A stretch of DNA of 64,000 nt from Nonomuraea basaltis (GCF_005893125.1 NZ_VCJS01000020.1:40396-104395); one strand, 5' to 3'; counted from the stretch's first letter, positions 43,474 to 55,763 are shown. Notes: generated by a model from the letters alone, not told the origin. Numbers and translations: made by a program.

Positions 43474-44254
43474 CCTGGCCCGCGCCCTCGACTTCATGCG
43501 CGCTTTCGCCCGCCGCAAGGCGCCACGGGAGATCGCGGTCCCGGGCGGGTTCGCGGTCCTCGACGACCGCTATCCGAGCTCGTACGACGACAACAAGCTG
43601 ATCGTCTGGACCTGCGACGACCTCGGCGCGACGCTGGAATCGTCGGACAAGGCCCGGGAAGCGGCCGGACGGCTGCTGCGGGCGGCCGACGAGGTGCTCG
43701 CGGAGAGGGCCCACCGGCTGGTGTCCGTGGACGACGACCGGCTGGGCACGGCGTTCGCGGACGCGTTCGCGGCCGCCGGCTACGGGCACGAGACGAATAT
43801 GATCATGGCCTTCCGCGGCGAGATCCCGCACGACCCGCCCCCCGCCGAACGGCTCGGCCTCGCGGACCTGCTGCCCGCGCTGCGCCGCGACTGGCGCCGT
43901 TCGCTGCCGCAGGCGCCGGATGACGTGGTCGACCTGCTCGCCAGGCGAGTGGAGGCCCGCCTGCGGGGCGCCGACGTGGTCGCCTTCCGCGGGGTCCGCG
44001 CCCCGGACGGCGAGCTCGCCGCCAGGGCCGACCTCTACGCACACGGCGGGGTGGCCCAGATCGAGGACGTCTTCACCGGCGAGGAGCACCGGGGCAAGGG
44101 ATACTCCCGCGCCCTGATGACCGCGCTGCTCGCGGAGGCGGCGGGGGCCGCGCTCATCTTCCTGGTGGCCGACGCGGGGGACTGGCCGAAGGACTTCTAC
44201 GGCAGGCTCGGCTTCGAGGAACTGGGCCGCACCCACTCCTTCCTGCACACCTGA
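43463..44254 (+). CDS. GNAT family N-acetyltransferase
   Basis: 263 aa. The acetyl-CoA-binding motif A reads TGEEHRGKGYSRALM (R-x-x-G-x-G near residues 209-214). DFYGRLGFEELGRTHSF is the usual end of the fold. The N-terminal half (residues about 1-110) is a second, degenerate GNAT-like or cap region. Substrate unknown. The GTG start at 43463 overlaps trpF by 11 bp, implying coupled translation. The stop lies in a 13-bp duplicated block. Confidence 0.86.
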   Translation: MPADLARALDFMRAFARRKAPREIAVPGGFAVLDDRYPSSYDDNKLIVWTCDDLGATLESSDKAREAAGRLLRAADEVLAERAHRLVSVDDDRLGTAFADAFAAAGYGHETNMIMAFRGEIPHDPPPAERLGLADLLPALRRDWRRSLPQAPDDVVDLLARRVEARLRGADVVAFRGVRAPDGELAARADLYAHGGVAQIEDVFTGEEHRGKGYSRALMTALLAEAAGAALIFLVADAGDWPKDFYGRLGFEELGRTHSFLHT

Positions 44255-44275
44255 CCCCCAGCCACACCTGACCCC
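44246..44275. repeat. 13-bp duplication spanning the GNAT stop codon
   Basis: CACACCTGACCCC occurs at 44246-44258 and 44263-44275 (17-bp offset); the first copy includes the TGA stop, so the Thr-stop end of the gene is repeated. Confidence 0.85.
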
Positions 44276-44434
44276 GCGCGTCGCCGCGCGCCGAGCCGGG
44301 CGAGCGGTCGGAGCGGTCACCGGCGCCGTTCGCGACGTCAGTCCCACAGATGGCCGTGCGATGTCGCGACGCGCCCGGCGCTCTGCCCCGGCTACCCGAG
44401 CGCTTGGGCCTGAGCCGGGGTGGGGTGGTGGAAA

Positions 44435-44452
44435 GTGTCCGAAACCGGACAC
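44435..44452. promoter_or_regulatory. Operator-like inverted repeat (GTGTCCGAAACCGGACAC)
   Basis: GTGTCCG and CGGACAC arms, 7 bp each, around AAAC; about 150 bp upstream of the phosphatidyltransferase start. Could be an operator or a short terminator for the GNAT transcript. Confidence 0.45.
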
Positions 44453-44587
44453 GCGGGTGCGGGCGGCGGGGAGGGCTGAGCCGGGCGCGGCGCGGTGGGG
44501 GAGACGGGACCCTGGCTGGGTGGATGCCGTGGTGAGGTGCGTTTCAGTCCGGCCCAGGCGGGGCCGCTGTGTTGGAGTTCCACGCAG

Positions 44588-44593
44588 TAGGGT
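44588..44593 (+). promoter_or_regulatory. Leaderless -10 hexamer (TAGGGT)
   Basis: TANNNT hexamer 7 nt before GTG 44601. Confidence 0.5.
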
Positions 44594-44600
44594 CTGCTGC

Positions 44601-45182
44601 GTGAGCGAAACTTCCGCCGAGGACCGAATCTGGACGATTCCCAACCTGCTGAGCTTCCTGCGCCTCCTTGGCGTGCCCGTGTTCCTCTGGCTGGTTCTCG
44701 GGCCCAAGGCGGACGGCTGGGCCATTGGGGTCCTCGCGGTGGCCGGGTTCACCGACTGGCTCGACGGAAAGATCGCCCGGGCGTTCAACCAGACCAGCAG
44801 GCTCGGCCGGATCATCGATCCGGCCGCCGACAAGCTCTACGTGTTCGCCACGATCCTGGCGCTGCTGCTGCGCGACGTCATCCCCTGGTGGCTGGTCGTC
44901 GTCATCCTGGGCCGGGAACTCTTCGTCGCGTGTTTCATCCCCGTACTCCGCAAACATGGCTATAGGGCACTCCAGGTGCATTTCCTGGGCAAGGCCGCCA
45001 TGTTCAACCTCATGTACGCCTTCCCTCTCCTCTTCCTTGCCTCCCACACTGGGTGGTATGCCGATATAGCCCGAATTGCCGGGTGGGCGTTCGCGATCTG
45101 GGGAACGGGCCTGTATTGGTGGTCGGGGGTGCTGTATGTGGTACAGGTGCGCCAGCTCGTAACCTCGGCCAAAAAGGAGTGA
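44601..45182 (+). CDS. CDP-alcohol phosphatidyltransferase family protein
   Basis: 193 aa, plasma-membrane enzyme with about six membrane segments. The signature DG-x2-AR-x8-G-x3-D-x3-D is complete: [15 protein letters not shown], then RIIDPAADK. Family members make phosphatidylglycerol phosphate, cardiolipin or related phospholipids from CDP-diacylglycerol. The exact alcohol is not decided by the sequence. GTG at 44601 follows TAGGGT by 7 nt. The nucleotidyltransferase fusion begins 4 bp after the stop, indicating an operon. Confidence 0.88.
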   Translation: MSETSAEDRIWTIPNLLSFLRLLGVPVFLWLVLGPKADGWAIGVLAVAGFTDWLDGKIARAFNQTSRLGRIIDPAADKLYVFATILALLLRDVIPWWLVVVILGRELFVACFIPVLRKHGYRALQVHFLGKAAMFNLMYAFPLLFLASHTGWYADIARIAGWAFAIWGTGLYWWSGVLYVVQVRQLVTSAKKE

Positions 45183-45186
45183 TCGG

Positions 45187-47691
45187 GTGAAGGCGGTCGT
45201 GATGGCAGGCGGGGAGGGCACTCGCCTGCGTCCCATGACCGCCAACCAGCCGAAACCCTTGCTCCCCGTGGTCAACCGGCCGATCATGGAGCACGTGCTC
45301 CGCCTGCTCAAGCGGCACGGCGTCACCGAGACGGTGGTCACGCTCCAGTTCCTGGCGGCCCTGGTGCGCAACTATTTCGGCGACGGCGACGAGCTCGGCA
45401 TGAGCCTCCAGTACGCCACCGAAGACGTGCCCCTCGGCACCGCGGGCAGCGTCAAGAACGCCGCCGACCGGCTCCGGGACGACAGATTCCTGGTGATCTC
45501 TGGGGACGCCCTGACAGATATAGATTTATCCGACATGGTCCGATTTCACCGGGAAAATTCGGCGCTCGTGACAATCGGCCTGAAACGCGTACCGAATCCG
45601 CTCGAGTTCGGGATCATCATCGTCGACGAGGAGGGCCGCGTACAGCGCTTCCTCGAGAAGCCGACCTGGGGGCAGGTCTTCTCCGACACCGTCAACACCG
45701 GCATCTACGTCATGGAGCCCGAGATCCTCGACGCCGTGGCGCCCGGCGAGCCGGTCGACTGGTCCTCGGACATCTTCCCGGCCCTCCTCGAGCGCGGCGC
45801 CGCCATCTACGGGTACGTGGCCGACGGCTACTGGGAGGACGTCGGCACCCACGAGAGCTACCTCAAGGCCCAGGCCGACGCGCTGTCCGGCAAGGTCGCC
45901 CTGGACATCGCCGGCTTCGAGCTCTCGCCCGGCGTGTGGGTCGCCGAATCGGCCTCGGTGGACCCCGACGCCGTGCTCAAGGGCCCGCTGCTCATCGGCG
46001 AGTACGCCAAGGTCGAGGCGGGCGCCGAGCTGCGGGAGTTCACCGTGCTGGGCAACAACGCCGTCGTCCGCGAGGGCGCCTTCCTGCACCGCGCCATCGT
46101 CCACGACAACGTCTACCTCGGCCCCGGCGCCCACCTGCGCGGCTGCGTGATCGGCAAGAGCACCGACGTGATGGCCGGCGCCCGCATCGAGGAGAACGCC
46201 GTCATCGGCGACGAGTGCGTCATCGAGGCCGAGGCGTACGTCTCCAGCGGCGTCCGGGTCTACCCGTTCAAGACCGTCGAGGCCGGCGCGGTCGTCAACA
46301 CCAGCGTCATCTGGGAGTCGCGCGGCCAGCGCAACCTGTTCGGTCCCAGAGGCATCAGCGGCCTGGTCAACGTCGAGATCACCGCCGAGCTGTGCGTGCG
46401 CCTGGCCAGCGCGTACGCCACCACCATGAAGAAGGGCGAGTACGTCGTCACCTCCCGCGACTGCTCGCTGGCCGCCAGGGCGCTCAAGCGGGCCGTCATC
46501 GGCGCGCTCACGGCGGGCGCCATCAACGTGCTCGACCTGGAGGCCGCCCCGCTGCCGGTGGCCCGCTTCCACACCAGCAGGGAGTCGGCCGCCGGCGGCA
46601 TCGCGCTGCGCACCACGCCCGGCGACCCGCAGAGCGTGGACATCGTCATCATGGACGGCCGCGGCGCGGACCTCGCTCCGGGCGCGCAGCGCAAGCTGGA
46701 GCGGGTCTTCTCCCGTCAGGAGTTCCGCCGCGCCTTCCCCGGCGAGATCGCCGAGCTCACCTACCCGGCCAGGGCGGTCGAGGACTACGCCCACGAGCTG
46801 CTGCGCCACGTCGGCGTGGGCGACGTCAGGAACATGAAGGTCGTCGTCGACTGCGCGGGCGGCACCTCCTCGCTGGTCCTGCCCACGCTGCTCGGCCGCG
46901 TCGGCGTGGACGTGCTGACCGTGAACGCCCGCCTGGACGACGTCTCGCCCACCGAGACGCTCGCCGAGCGCCGCCGTGACCTGCAACGCCTGTCCGAGCT
47001 GGTCAGCTCCTCCCGGGCGGCGTTCGGCGTCCGGTTCGACCCCGTCGGCGAGCGGATCGCCTTGGTGGACGAGATGGGCCAGCTCATCAACGAGGAACGC
47101 GCCCTGCTCGTCGTGCTCGACCTCGTCGCCGCCGAGCGCAGGGGCGGCCAGGTGGCGCTGCCGGTCACCACGACCAGGGTCGCCGAGCAGGTCTGCCGCT
47201 TCCACGGCGTGCAGGTGCAGTGGACCTCCACCGCGCTCGACGCCCTCACCTCGGCCGCCGCCGGGCCTGACATGATCTTCGCGGCGGACGGGCGCGGCGG
47301 GTTCGTGGTGCCCGAGTTCAGCCCCGCCATCGACGGGCTGGCCGCGTTCATGCGCCTGCTGGGGCTGGTCGCCCGCACCCGCCTGTCGCTCAGCCAGATC
47401 GACGCCAGGATCCCCGAGATCAAGCTGCTCAAGCGCACCGTGCCGACGCCGTGGGCGGCCAAGGGCGCGGTCATGCGCTCGGTCATCGAGGCCGCCGAGG
47501 CCGAGCCCGAGGACCACCGCGTCGACACCACCGACGGCGTGCGCGTGGCCCGCGACGACGGAAGCTGGGTGCTCGTCCTGCCCGCCGCCACCGAGCCCGT
47601 CACCGACCTGTGGGCCGAGGCGCCCGACATGGACGGCGCCCAGGCCCTCCTCGAACGCTGGGCGCGCATCGTCGAGCAGGCCGCCACCTGA
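45187..47691 (+). CDS. NDP-sugar (mannose-1-P) nucleotidyltransferase fused to a phosphomannomutase-like domain
   Basis: 834 aa. Residues 1-230 are a nucleotidyltransferase ([13 protein letters not shown] loop, FLEKPTWG and the metal Asp in SGDALTDID), 240-370 a left-handed beta-helix of hexapeptides, and about 375-834 a phosphohexomutase-like region. In the last, the phospho-serine loop that should read TASHNP is RTTPGDP, so the mutase half is probably inactive or regulatory. A role in GDP-mannose-type precursors for glycolipids or wall glycans is likely. Known from many actinobacteria as mannose-1-phosphate guanyltransferase. Four bp from the phosphatidyltransferase gene. Confidence 0.88.
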   Translation: MKAVVMAGGEGTRLRPMTANQPKPLLPVVNRPIMEHVLRLLKRHGVTETVVTLQFLAALVRNYFGDGDELGMSLQYATEDVPLGTAGSVKNAADRLRDDRFLVISGDALTDIDLSDMVRFHRENSALVTIGLKRVPNPLEFGIIIVDEEGRVQRFLEKPTWGQVFSDTVNTGIYVMEPEILDAVAPGEPVDWSSDIFPALLERGAAIYGYVADGYWEDVGTHESYLKAQADALSGKVALDIAGFELSPGVWVAESASVDPDAVLKGPLLIGEYAKVEAGAELREFTVLGNNAVVREGAFLHRAIVHDNVYLGPGAHLRGCVIGKSTDVMAGARIEENAVIGDECVIEAEAYVSSGVRVYPFKTVEAGAVVNTSVIWESRGQRNLFGPRGISGLVNVEITAELCVRLASAYATTMKKGEYVVTSRDCSLAARALKRAVIGALTAGAINVLDLEAAPLPVARFHTSRESAAGGIALRTTPGDPQSVDIVIMDGRGADLAPGAQRKLERVFSRQEFRRAFPGEIAELTYPARAVEDYAHELLRHVGVGDVRNMKVVVDCAGGTSSLVLPTLLGRVGVDVLTVNARLDDVSPTETLAERRRDLQRLSELVSSSRAAFGVRFDPVGERIALVDEMGQLINEERALLVVLDLVAAERRGGQVALPVTTTRVAEQVCRFHGVQVQWTSTALDALTSAAAGPDMIFAADGRGGFVVPEFSPAIDGLAAFMRLLGLVARTRLSLSQIDARIPEIKLLKRTVPTPWAAKGAVMRSVIEAAEAEPEDHRVDTTDGVRVARDDGSWVLVLPAATEPVTDLWAEAPDMDGAQALLERWARIVEQAAT

Positions 47692-47856
47692 CCGTTGATC
47701 ACAGAGCGTGACAGAACGGATGAATAACGGCTTTTGCCGATGACGTGCCCAAGGAGTGCCGCAAGATCGTAATGTAGAAACGCGCGGCGGCATGGACCAC
47801 GGGGCGGAAGCGGCGGTAACTTTGTCTGCGTCCAAACCACCGTCCAGCGCCCCGAG

Positions 47857-47885
47857 TTGACCTTTGCCGCTGATCAGCGTAAGTT
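47857..47885 (+). promoter_or_regulatory. Candidate sigma-A-type promoter of garA
   Basis: TTGACC (47857-47862) and TAAGTT (47880-47885) with a 17-nt spacer, about 90 bp before garA. The 282-bp gap otherwise shows no gene. Confidence 0.55.
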
Positions 47886-47973
47886 GCGGCATTCGCAAAC
47901 TTGAAAAAAGCGAAGCGAGGCGCGCCCGGAAGCACCGTCGCCGCGTCTTCGCGGTAGGAGGCCGAGCCGATCG

Positions 47974-48486
47974 ATGCCGAGCGTCTACTGCACGCAGTGC
48001 GGGCACGCCAACCCCGAGGATGCCCGTTTCTGTTCCCGTTGTGGGTCACCGCTGACCAGACCCGAGGTCTCCGGGGATACCACGTCGACGATCTCCGTCG
48101 CGGGAATCGAGGCATACGAGGCTGAGACAGGCGACATGCTCCTGGCCGAGCGGGCGATCGTCGAGCAGCTGCCGCCCGGGACGGCGTTGCTCACGGTGAC
48201 CAGGGGTCCCAACCAGGGCAGTCGTTTCCGGCTCGACAAAGAGCTGACCACGACCGGGCGCCATCCGGAGAGCGACATCTTCCTCGACGACATCACGGTC
48301 TCCCGCCGCCACGTGGAGTTCTACCGCCACCGCGGCGGCCAGTTCTCCGTGCGGGACGTGGGCAGCCTCAATGGCACCTACGTCAACCGGGAGCGGATCG
48401 AGGAAGTCCCCCTGCACTCCGGAGACGAGGTGCAGATCGGCAAGTTCCGCCTCGTCTTCCTGATGCGAGGCAACTCCGGGGCATGA
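47974..48486 (+). CDS. garA: FHA-domain protein with N-terminal zinc ribbon (GarA/OdhI homologue)
   Basis: 170 aa. A CTQCGHANPEDARFCSRC zinc ribbon (residues 6-23) precedes DTTSTISV, matching the ETTS phospho-Thr motif of mycobacterial GarA. The FHA domain (about 80-160) has GRHPESDIFLDD, SRRHVEF and SLNGTYVN. GarA-type proteins, controlled by PknB/PknG phosphorylation, inhibit 2-oxoglutarate dehydrogenase and glutamate dehydrogenase. The zinc ribbon is absent from mycobacterial GarA. AGGAGG about 10 nt before the ATG. It overlaps ftsR by 4 bp. Confidence 0.92.
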   Translation: MPSVYCTQCGHANPEDARFCSRCGSPLTRPEVSGDTTSTISVAGIEAYEAETGDMLLAERAIVEQLPPGTALLTVTRGPNQGSRFRLDKELTTTGRHPESDIFLDDITVSRRHVEFYRHRGGQFSVRDVGSLNGTYVNRERIEEVPLHSGDEVQIGKFRLVFLMRGNSGA

Positions 48487-49136
48487 CTTCTCAGGCGGCA
48501 CGCTCGCACATGAGCATCGGGGAGGTGCTCGCGCTCCTGCAGGGCGAGTTCCCCGATGTCACGATCTCCAAGATCAGGTTCTTGGAGGGCGAAGGGCTGA
48601 TCGAGCCCGAGCGCAGCCCCTCCGGTTACCGCAAGTTCACCCACCTGCACGTCGAGCAGTTGCGCTTCATCCTCACCGAGCAGCGCGACCACTACCTGCC
48701 GCTGCGGGTGATCAAGGACAGGATGGCCGAGAGCTTCGGCCGCCCGCGCGCGGTGCAGGACAAGCAGGAGATCAGGCTCAGCCGGGCCGAGCTGCTCGAT
48801 GCCGCCCGGATCGACGAGGAGACGCTCGCCGAGCTCGAGGACTACGGCCTGCTCGCCCCCGTGGCCAGGCGCTACGACGAGGAGGCGCTCAACGTGGCGC
48901 GCGCCGTCGGTGCCCTGGCCCGCTTCGGTCTGCACGCCAGGCACCTGCGCGCGGTCAAGGCCGCGGCCGAGCGCGAGTGCGGCCTGGTCGAGCAGACCGT
49001 GGCGCCCATACTGAAACGGCGCGCCCCGGGGGCGATCGGCGAGGCCGACGAGGCCGCCAGGGAACTGTCCAACCTCCTGCTCGAGCTGCACGCATCCCTT
49101 GTCCGCACGGGCGTGCGGTCGGTTCTGGGGCGTTGA
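48483..49136 (+). CDS. ftsR: MerR-family transcriptional regulator FtsR
   Basis: 217 aa. A MerR helix-turn-helix (ISKIRFLEGEGLIEPERSPS) near residues 29-48 is followed by the helical region typical of FtsR, which activates ftsZ in corynebacteria. Gene order garA-ftsR-DUF151-merR is the standard actinobacterial neighbourhood, which supports the assignment. Start ATG 48483 overlaps the garA stop by 4 bp. No metal-binding cysteines are seen, in keeping with a non-metal MerR. Confidence 0.88.
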   Translation: MTSQAARSHMSIGEVLALLQGEFPDVTISKIRFLEGEGLIEPERSPSGYRKFTHLHVEQLRFILTEQRDHYLPLRVIKDRMAESFGRPRAVQDKQEIRLSRAELLDAARIDEETLAELEDYGLLAPVARRYDEEALNVARAVGALARFGLHARHLRAVKAAAERECGLVEQTVAPILKRRAPGAIGEADEAARELSNLLLELHASLVRTGVRSVLGR

Positions 49137-49268
49137 GACCCAAGCGAGCCGGGAGGCGAGGGCACATTCCAGGCCCCTCGGGTGTTACGTTGAATTGAAG
49201 TAGCCAGTCAGCAGAAGCGACGAGCAAATAGCTGTGCCGGGTGACCGGTCAGGAATACGGAGCAGCCC

Positions 49269-49739
49269 GTGTTGCAGATGGAGGTCGTGGGCGTACGAGT
49301 TGAAATGCCCACAAATCAGCCGATCGTCTTGCTGAAGGAGGCACACGGGGAGCGGTTCCTTCCTATATGGATTGGCATGACCGAAGCCACGGCCATCGCC
49401 CTGGCCCAGGCGGAGGAGCCTCCGCCGCGGCCGCTCACCCATGACCTCTTCCGAGACGTGCTGAGCGCCCTGGGTGTCGGCCTGCGGGCGGTCAACATCG
49501 TCGCCCTGCGCGATGGCATCTTCTTCGCCGACCTGGTGTTCTCCAACGGCGTGGAGGTGAGCGCGCGGCCCTCGGACTCGATCGCGCTGGCGCTGCGCAC
49601 CGGAGCACGCATCTTCGCCAGCGAGGAGGTGGTCCAGGAGGCCGGCGTGGTCATCCCGGACGACCAGGAGGACGAGGTGGAGAAGTTCAGGGAGTTCCTT
49701 GACACGATCACGCCCGAAGACTTCGGCAGGGCGGGGTAG
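49269..49739 (+). CDS. Bifunctional nuclease family protein (DUF151)
   Basis: 156 aa. The conserved LPIWIGMTEATAIALAQ and RPSDSIALALRTGARIF segments define DUF151/BFN, a family with reported DNase and RNase activity in plants and a possible stress role. GTG at 49269 and ATG at 49278 are both feasible starts. It lies between two MerR regulators in the conserved garA-ftsR cluster. The 132 bp upstream hold an AT-rich stretch suitable for a separate promoter. Confidence 0.88.
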   Translation: MLQMEVVGVRVEMPTNQPIVLLKEAHGERFLPIWIGMTEATAIALAQAEEPPPRPLTHDLFRDVLSALGVGLRAVNIVALRDGIFFADLVFSNGVEVSARPSDSIALALRTGARIFASEEVVQEAGVVIPDDQEDEVEKFREFLDTITPEDFGRAG

Positions 49740-49886
49740 GTATTTCGGTGCATTTACGCTTCACGACGCGCCGAGCCGGATCGTTGACTGGGCATGGTCA
49801 CGGTCCTACGGTGCAAGTGAAACCCGTGGCCGCCCTTTACGAACCCCCAGATCAGGCCGCGGGATGAGAGAAAGCCGGAGGTCCGC

Positions 49887-50507
49887 GTGGCGGTCAGCAG
49901 CGGCGAGGGAAAGACGGCCGGCCAGGAAGATCCGGTGCGGCGTGAGGACGCGCGGCAGCGTGCCGGGGAGCAGGGCCTGCTCTTCGACGAGCAGCCGGCG
50001 GCGTTGCCGGGCGACATCGGATACCGCGGGCCGACGGCCTGCTCGGCGGCCGGCATCACCTACAGGCAGCTCGACTACTGGGCGCGTACCGGCCTGGTGG
50101 AGCCCACGATAAGAGCCGCGCACGGCTCGGGCTCCCAGCGGCTCTACAGCTTCCGCGACATCCTGGTGCTCAAAGTCGTCAAGCGGCTCCTCGACACCGG
50201 GGTGTCGTTGCAGCAGATCCGCACGGCCGTGCAGCACCTGCGTGATCGCGGGGTCGCCGACCTCGCGCAGATCACGCTCATGAGCGACGGCGTCAGCGTC
50301 TACGAGTGCACCTCGGCCGACGAGGTGATCGATCTGCTCCAGGGCGGCCAGGGCGTGTTCGGCATCGCGCTCGGCCGGGTCTGGCGCGAGGTCGAGGGAT
50401 CCCTCGCGGAGCTGCCGGGGGAAAGAGCGGCGGTCGAGGACACCGTCCCGGCCGACCACCCCGCTGACGAACTCGCCCGTCGCCGACGCGCCCGACGCAT
50501 AGGGTGA
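49887..50507 (+). CDS. MerR-family transcriptional regulator (Rv1828-like)
   Basis: 206 aa. After a charged, low-complexity N-terminus (about 40 residues), the HTH region reads ITYRQLDYWARTGLVEP with RLYSFRDILVLKVVKRLLDTG, a MerR pattern. It corresponds by position to mycobacterial Rv1828, the MerR gene two downstream of garA. The GTG start at 49887 has GGAGG 5 nt upstream. The tail is Arg-rich. Targets not evident. Confidence 0.86.
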   Translation: MAVSSGEGKTAGQEDPVRREDARQRAGEQGLLFDEQPAALPGDIGYRGPTACSAAGITYRQLDYWARTGLVEPTIRAAHGSGSQRLYSFRDILVLKVVKRLLDTGVSLQQIRTAVQHLRDRGVADLAQITLMSDGVSVYECTSADEVIDLLQGGQGVFGIALGRVWREVEGSLAELPGERAAVEDTVPADHPADELARRRRARRIG

Positions 50508-50706
50508 GCGCAGACCACGCTACTCATGGCGCCCCGCTGGACGCGGCACACCGTAGGCGCATGAACCGCAGCCTGCGGTGCACCGTTGAACCCGGCACAC
50601 CATGAGTGCGGTCGTCGCTACATACGGTGCACGGCTGAAACGCCGCGCAACCGATGTAATTCGCGCGTAACGCTTAAGGTAGTAATCTGGACAGGCAAGG
50701 CTGACG

Positions 50707-50911
50707 ACCCCGTGCGGGAGAGTCCCCGGGCCATTGGGTGCCGGGGCGCCGAAGGAGCAACCCTCCCCGGAATCTCTCAGGCATCCTGTACCGCTCGGGC
50801 GAGGCAACTCTGGAAAGCAGGTGCGCCCGCCAGGCGTACCTCACCGACGGTGCAAGCCCTGTCCGGGGTGAAGCTCTCAGGTCGCGGCTATGTCGCGCTG
50901 ACAGAGGGGGA
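50707..50911 (+). ncRNA. Tandem glycine riboswitch
   Basis: Two consecutive aptamers upstream of gcvP. The first has GCGGGAGAGTC, GGCGCCGAAGGAGCAA and CCGGAATCTCTCAGGC; the second has GGTGCAAGCC, GGGGTGAAGCTCTCAGG and ends GCTGACAGAGGGGG. These are the classical conserved blocks of the gcvT RNA. Cooperative glycine binding should switch on expression of glycine decarboxylase. The 200 bp upstream (50508-50706) hold the promoter region, AT-rich near 50640-50690. Confidence 0.92.
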
Positions 50912-50969
50912 GATCCGGCACTCGCCCGCGCCCTGGCGCCGGTCTCCATCGCCTCGGGAGGCAATCTCC

Positions 50970-53789
<2,820 letters not shown>

Positions 53790-53801
<12 letters not shown>

Positions 53802-53864
53802 GGGCCCTGCGGGCGTGGGACCCTCGTCGCTTCGCGTACGAGGACTGAGAGCCCTGCGGGCGTG
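53790..53864. repeat. 47-bp-offset duplication of the gcvP 3' end
   Basis: A 28-bp block covering the last codons and TGA stop of gcvP (53790-53817) recurs at 53837-53864 with one mismatch, leaving a second YED-stop remnant in the spacer. Confidence 0.9.
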
Positions 53865-54386
53865 CACGGGTTCACAGGGCGTTCGGGGCGGCGTCGCTCA
53901 AGCCGGCACGGGCCAGTCCTTCAGCGTCAACTGAGCAGACATGATCGCGAGAAGTCGTTAGGGTATGGACTGTCGCTGGCGCTCGCTATACGAACCTGTG
54001 GTTACCGGTGGAACTGTGGCCCGATTTCTCTCGGCCGATCCGATCGGGCTGCGACGTAGGGTAATCGATCGATAATGTTCAGTCACAGCCGGGTGCCTGA
54101 CTGGCGCCCGGTCCCCGCCCCCATCGGTGTCCGCACCAACGGGACAGCGTCCGGCGGGGCGGTGGCCCAAGAGCCGCACTCCATCCAGGAATGCGGAGTC
54201 AGGCCCCGATAACGCGGTTCTCAGCCACGGTCCGCCCGGCTCGCCGGGCGGACGCGGCGTCGGCTTCCACCGGATCGCATCCCGTCCTCGGTCGGCAGGC
54301 GACGAGGCTACGCCGGTGTCCGTTTTACTGATGTAAGCACAGAGAACCGAAGACGCTTCGGCGCGACGTCGCCAGAAGGAGCTCTC
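53865..54386. other. Long gap between gcvP and the TPR gene
   Basis: About 520 bp without a coding frame I can support. It includes AT-rich patches near 53950-54000 and 54055-54085, suitable for promoters, and a strong hairpin at 54230-54253. A 5' leader RNA for the TPR gene is possible; no known riboswitch motif is seen. Confidence 0.45.
54230..54253. terminator. Hairpin with 10-bp stem and tetraloop
   Basis: GTCCGCCCGG (54230-54239) pairs with CCGGGCGGAC (54244-54253) around CTCG; about 130 bp upstream of the TPR gene start. Confidence 0.55.
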
Positions 54387-55175
54387 TTGACATCCTCAGA
54401 GCTGGAGACCCCGCCTCTCGATACCGCCCGCCGCCTCGCCGAGGACGGCGACCTCGATGGCGCCGCGGCCATTCTGGGCCGGCTGGTCGCCGACCCGCAG
54501 GGTCCCGACCGGGCCCAGGCCGCCGTCGGGCTCGCCGTGGTGCTGGAGGAGCGCGGCGACGTCGAGGCCGCCAGGGCCGCGGCCAGGACGGCGCTGGCCA
54601 CCGGGCATCCCGAGTACGCAGCGCAGGCCGCCTGCCATCTGGCGCAGGGGTTCGAGCGCGAGGGGCGCGACGAGCAGGCCAGGGCCGCCTGGCAGGCCGT
54701 GCTGGGGGTCGGGACGGCCGCGTACGTGCCGCTGGCCCATCTCGCGCTGGCCCGCCTGGCCGGTGACCTCGCCGAGGCGGAGAAGGAGCTGCGGGCCGCC
54801 ATGGCGGCGGGAGACGCCCAGGTCGGGGCGCACGCGGCGCGGCAGCTGGCCGACCTGCTGCTGGAGCACGGCGAGCCGGGGATGGCGGCCGACGTCCTCC
54901 TGGACGCGCTGGAGGCGGCTCCGGAGGAGGAGGTGCCGGGGCTGCGGGTGCAGCTCGGGATCGCGCATCTGGAGCTGGCCTGCGCCGAGTTCGCCGAGGC
55001 CGTGGAGGGCGGGGCCGACGCCCAGACCAGCGCCCTGGCCATCGAGCTGCTGGCCCGCATCCTGCCGCTGCGGGGGCGGGGTGAGGACGCGGACCGGGTC
55101 TGGTCGTACGGGCTGAAGCACGAGGACGAGACCCTGGCCGCAGAGGTCCGGCTCCGCTACCACCGCGACTCCTGA
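54387..55175 (+). CDS. TPR-repeat protein (hypothetical)
   Basis: 262 aa, cytoplasmic, built almost entirely of helical pairs of tetratricopeptide type (for example AAAILGRLVADPQGPDRAQA, LEERGDVEAARAAARTALA and LLLEHGEPGMAADVLLDAL). Ala/Glu-rich. TTG at 54387 is used as the start because AAGGAG lies 5 nt upstream and no ATG or GTG precedes the first repeat. Such proteins act as scaffolds; no partner is indicated by the neighbours. Confidence 0.78.
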   Translation: MTSSELETPPLDTARRLAEDGDLDGAAAILGRLVADPQGPDRAQAAVGLAVVLEERGDVEAARAAARTALATGHPEYAAQAACHLAQGFEREGRDEQARAAWQAVLGVGTAAYVPLAHLALARLAGDLAEAEKELRAAMAAGDAQVGAHAARQLADLLLEHGEPGMAADVLLDALEAAPEEEVPGLRVQLGIAHLELACAEFAEAVEGGADAQTSALAIELLARILPLRGRGEDADRVWSYGLKHEDETLAAEVRLRYHRDS

Positions 55176-55400
55176 CCGGCGCGCCTGGACCACCGCCCGC
55201 ATCCACCGGGGGGCGGCCTCCGGCCCGCCCCGCCCTGGTGAATTCAACGGGGAATGACGTCCGAGAGGCCTTGGCCGCGCTGGCCCGCGGCCTGCCCGCG
55301 CGCGTGCCAAAACTGCTGCGGGCGCCGGTGCTGAGGATGTCCTGCCTGACTCGCGTCCCCTGGCGCACCGGCGTTCCGCCCCTCCGCCGTGAGGAGAGCC

Positions 55401-55763
55401 TCAGCCGCGGCGCATGATGGCAGCGGCGGCGGCCACGTTGATGATCACGATCGCCAGCCAGGTGATCGTCAGCCCCACCATCCCCGCGTTGCCCGCCGCG
55501 ATCGCCGTCAGCGGGATGCCGAGGCCCATCGAGCCCAGCGCGATCGGGATCATCGCGGCGCCGTGGTTCTCGGACTTGCGCTTCTTGACCTTGTGCGGCT
55601 CCGGGCCGTAGTGGTCCAACTCCGCCCGCACGCGGGCGGCGATCGTCTCGTCGAGGCGTTCCACGAACGACTCCACAAGCGCGGATTCGTAGTCTGGTCC
55701 GAGATCACGGCGGGCGTCGAGCGTGGCCTGCAGGTCATCCCGGAGGGGGCGCTTGTCTGGCAT
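55401..55763 (-). CDS. Small membrane protein with basic soluble N-terminus
   Basis: 120 aa. A charged, helical N-terminal half (MPDKRPLRDDLQATLDARRD, ending in the basic PHKVKKRKSENH) is followed by two hydrophobic segments (about residues 70-90 and 96-115). ATG at 55763 is chosen; the open frame extends upstream without a good start. It diverges from a KANL3/Tex30-type hydrolase with an 81-bp shared promoter region. Family not recognised. Confidence 0.7.
   Translation of the reverse strand: MPDKRPLRDDLQATLDARRDLGPDYESALVESFVERLDETIAARVRAELDHYGPEPHKVKKRKSENHGAAMIPIALGSMGLGIPLTAIAAGNAGMVGLTITWLAIVIINVAAAAAIMRRG

Larger units (their letters stand above)
44276..44600. other. Non-coding gap ahead of the phosphatidyltransferase
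   Basis: About 325 bp with no gene. It holds a perfect inverted repeat (44435-44452) and the TAGGGT promoter element at 44588. The rest is GC-rich without further structure that I can support. Confidence 0.5.

Noticed and set aside
45526..48006. 826-codon minus-strand open frame
   Set aside because: Antisense of the nucleotidyltransferase fusion; GC-driven shadow.
53865..54386. tRNA gene
   Set aside because: No TTCGA-type T-arm with matching acceptor stem found here or elsewhere in the window.
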